The notes under the pieces were generated by a model. That model was not told the origin of the DNA. It ran no database searches and worked only from the letters and a program-made list of their open reading frames with translations. DNA of 35,423 nt, from assembly GCA_022788345.1 (NCBI GenBank), contig JALFTM010000188.1, positions 1-35,423 of the forward strand, in the 5' to 3' direction. Both the position numbers and the translations under genes were made by a program. Source of the DNA: Bacteroidales bacterium (lineage in GTDB: Bacteria > Bacteroidota > Bacteroidia > Bacteroidales > Bacteroidaceae). How positions within the stretch are numbered: position 1 is the stretch's first letter; every line of letters begins with the position of its first letter. Positions 34,665-35,423 of the stretch are shown here, one piece after another.

Positions 34665-35423
34665 TCAGTCGCGATACCGTTTGAGGATGTCGCCATAGGC
34701 TTCTATGCGACGATCGCGTAAGAACGGCCACCAACGACGCACTTGCTCGGAACGGCACAAGTCGATGTCCACAACCTGCACAACTTCTTCCCCTTGCGGC
34801 GCACGATAGAGTAGCTCGCCTTGCGGACCAGCCACAAAGCTACTGCCCCAGAAAGTGATGCCATTGGTTTGCCCACTGGGGTCAGGTTCATGCCCTACAC
34901 GATTAACAGCCACCACAGGCAAACCATTCGCCACTGCGTGTCCTCGTTGCACAGTTGTCCATGCTTCTCGTTGACGCTCCTGTTCCTCTGGACTGTCGCT
35001 ACTCTCAAAGCCAATTGCAGTGGGGTATATCAGAATTTCTGCTCCTGCCAAAGCCATCAAGCGAGCACCTTCGGGATACCACTGATCCCAACAAACTTGA
35101 ACGCCAAGACGGCCCACACTGGTGTCGATAGGTTGAAAGCCGAGGTCGCCGGGAGTAAAGTAAAACTTCTCGTAATAAGCAGGGTCGTCTGGGATGTGCA
35201 TTTTACGGAATTTACCCGCTATCGTGCCATCTTTTTCAAAGACAACGGCCGTATTGTGATAAAGCCCAGCTGTGCGTCGCTCAAAGAGCGATGTCACCAG
35301 CACTACATCATGTTCCTTAGCCAAAGCTCCGAAAAACTCTGTGCTCGGTCCCGGAATGGGTTCGGCCAACTCAAAATTATCCACCGTCTCTACTTGACAG
35401 AAGTAAAGACTATTGTGCAACTC
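34665..35423 (-). CDS. aguB: N-carbamoylputrescine amidase, N-terminus beyond window
   Basis: The frame is open to the right edge; the first codons in the window read ELHNSLYFCQVETVDNFELA. The track start (MHN) is a TTG read as Met and is internal. This is the carbon-nitrogen hydrolase (nitrilase) superfamily: catalytic Glu is the very first residue visible, Lys is in KFRKMHIPDD and Cys in VCWDQWYPEGAR. The ELHNSLYFCQ and FTPGDLGFQP segments are closest to AguB-type enzymes, which turn N-carbamoylputrescine into putrescine, CO2 and ammonia in polyamine synthesis from agmatine. About 35-40 N-terminal residues are missing. An agmatine deiminase gene might lie next door outside the window (inference). 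Confidence 0.9.
   Translation of the reverse strand, partial: ELHNSLYFCQVETVDNFELAEPIPGPSTEFFGALAKEHDVVLVTSLFERRTAGLYHNTAVVFEKDGTIAGKFRKMHIPDDPAYYEKFYFTPGDLGFQPIDTSVGRLGVQVCWDQWYPEGARLMALAGAEILIYPTAIGFESSDSPEEQERQREAWTTVQRGHAVANGLPVVAVNRVGHEPDPSGQTNGITFWGSSFVAGPQGELLYRAPQGEEVVQVVDIDLCRSEQVRRWWPFLRDRRIEAYGDILKRYRD

Overview
The window looks like a chromosomal segment of a Bacteroidales bacterium, probably Prevotellaceae-like (the family is inference). The evidence is a SusC/SusD pair, a class III fructose-1,6-bisphosphatase, an FeS-type single-chain L-serine dehydratase, near absence of Shine-Dalgarno sequences, and repeated use of the Bacteroidetes promoter (-33 TTG / -7 TAnnTTTG, about 18-20 nt apart). 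No phage, plasmid, IS transposase, CRISPR, rRNA or tRNA was seen. Most of the window is ordinary housekeeping and accessory metabolism. The unusual signal lies between the genes.

Region by region. (1) 1-8214, minus strand: a polysaccharide utilization locus in the order susC, susD, then a GH85 endo-beta-N-acetylglucosaminidase that runs off the left edge and is therefore missing as one ORF from the ORF track. It points to N-glycan foraging. Both intergenic gaps carry strong hairpins. (2) 8215-8961: gene-free, with a perfect 28-bp inverted repeat and a hairpin behind sdaA. (3) 8962-12279, minus: fbp then sdaA. (4) 12631-14329, plus: a promoter, a 5' hairpin, a 40-aa ORF and a terminator forming a self-contained small transcription unit, then an NhaC-type antiporter. 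(5) 14412-14787, minus: a tiny VDST-repeat lipoprotein with its own promoter and terminator. (6) 15049-18343, plus: a candidate small RNA, a membrane metallophosphoesterase and a FadL-family outer membrane protein, closed by a 23-bp bidirectional hairpin. (7) 18356-20206, minus: an S9 serine peptidase. (8) 20369-24431, plus: a structured repeat element, then a tight five-gene run mnmA, 86-aa unknown, hot-dog thioesterase, aroB, EamA transporter. (9) 24556-30969, plus: a second candidate small RNA, then gltB-gltD (GOGAT). (10) 30986-34592, plus: a second copy of the structured repeat, then an overlapping pair of exported proteins of unknown function. (11) 34665 to right edge, minus: an aguB-type N-carbamoylputrescine amidase cut off at its N-terminus by the window.

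The least explained content is intergenic. First, two loci (15 kb and 24.5 kb) share one architecture: TTTG-N20-TATCTTTG, a strong hairpin with a T-run, then TTTTTCGGCCT and TGCGCTTGA. Second, two loci (20.4 kb and 31.0 kb) each carry about 3.5 tandem 21-bp units with core GCASTGCA plus an A/T stretch, enclosed by 15-16 bp inverted arms. Third, a GCGCAAG/GAAA-type motif recurs in arms of these elements and in the 28-bp palindrome at 8.65 kb. These may belong to a dispersed structured-repeat or small-RNA family. All alignments were made by eye from this window only.
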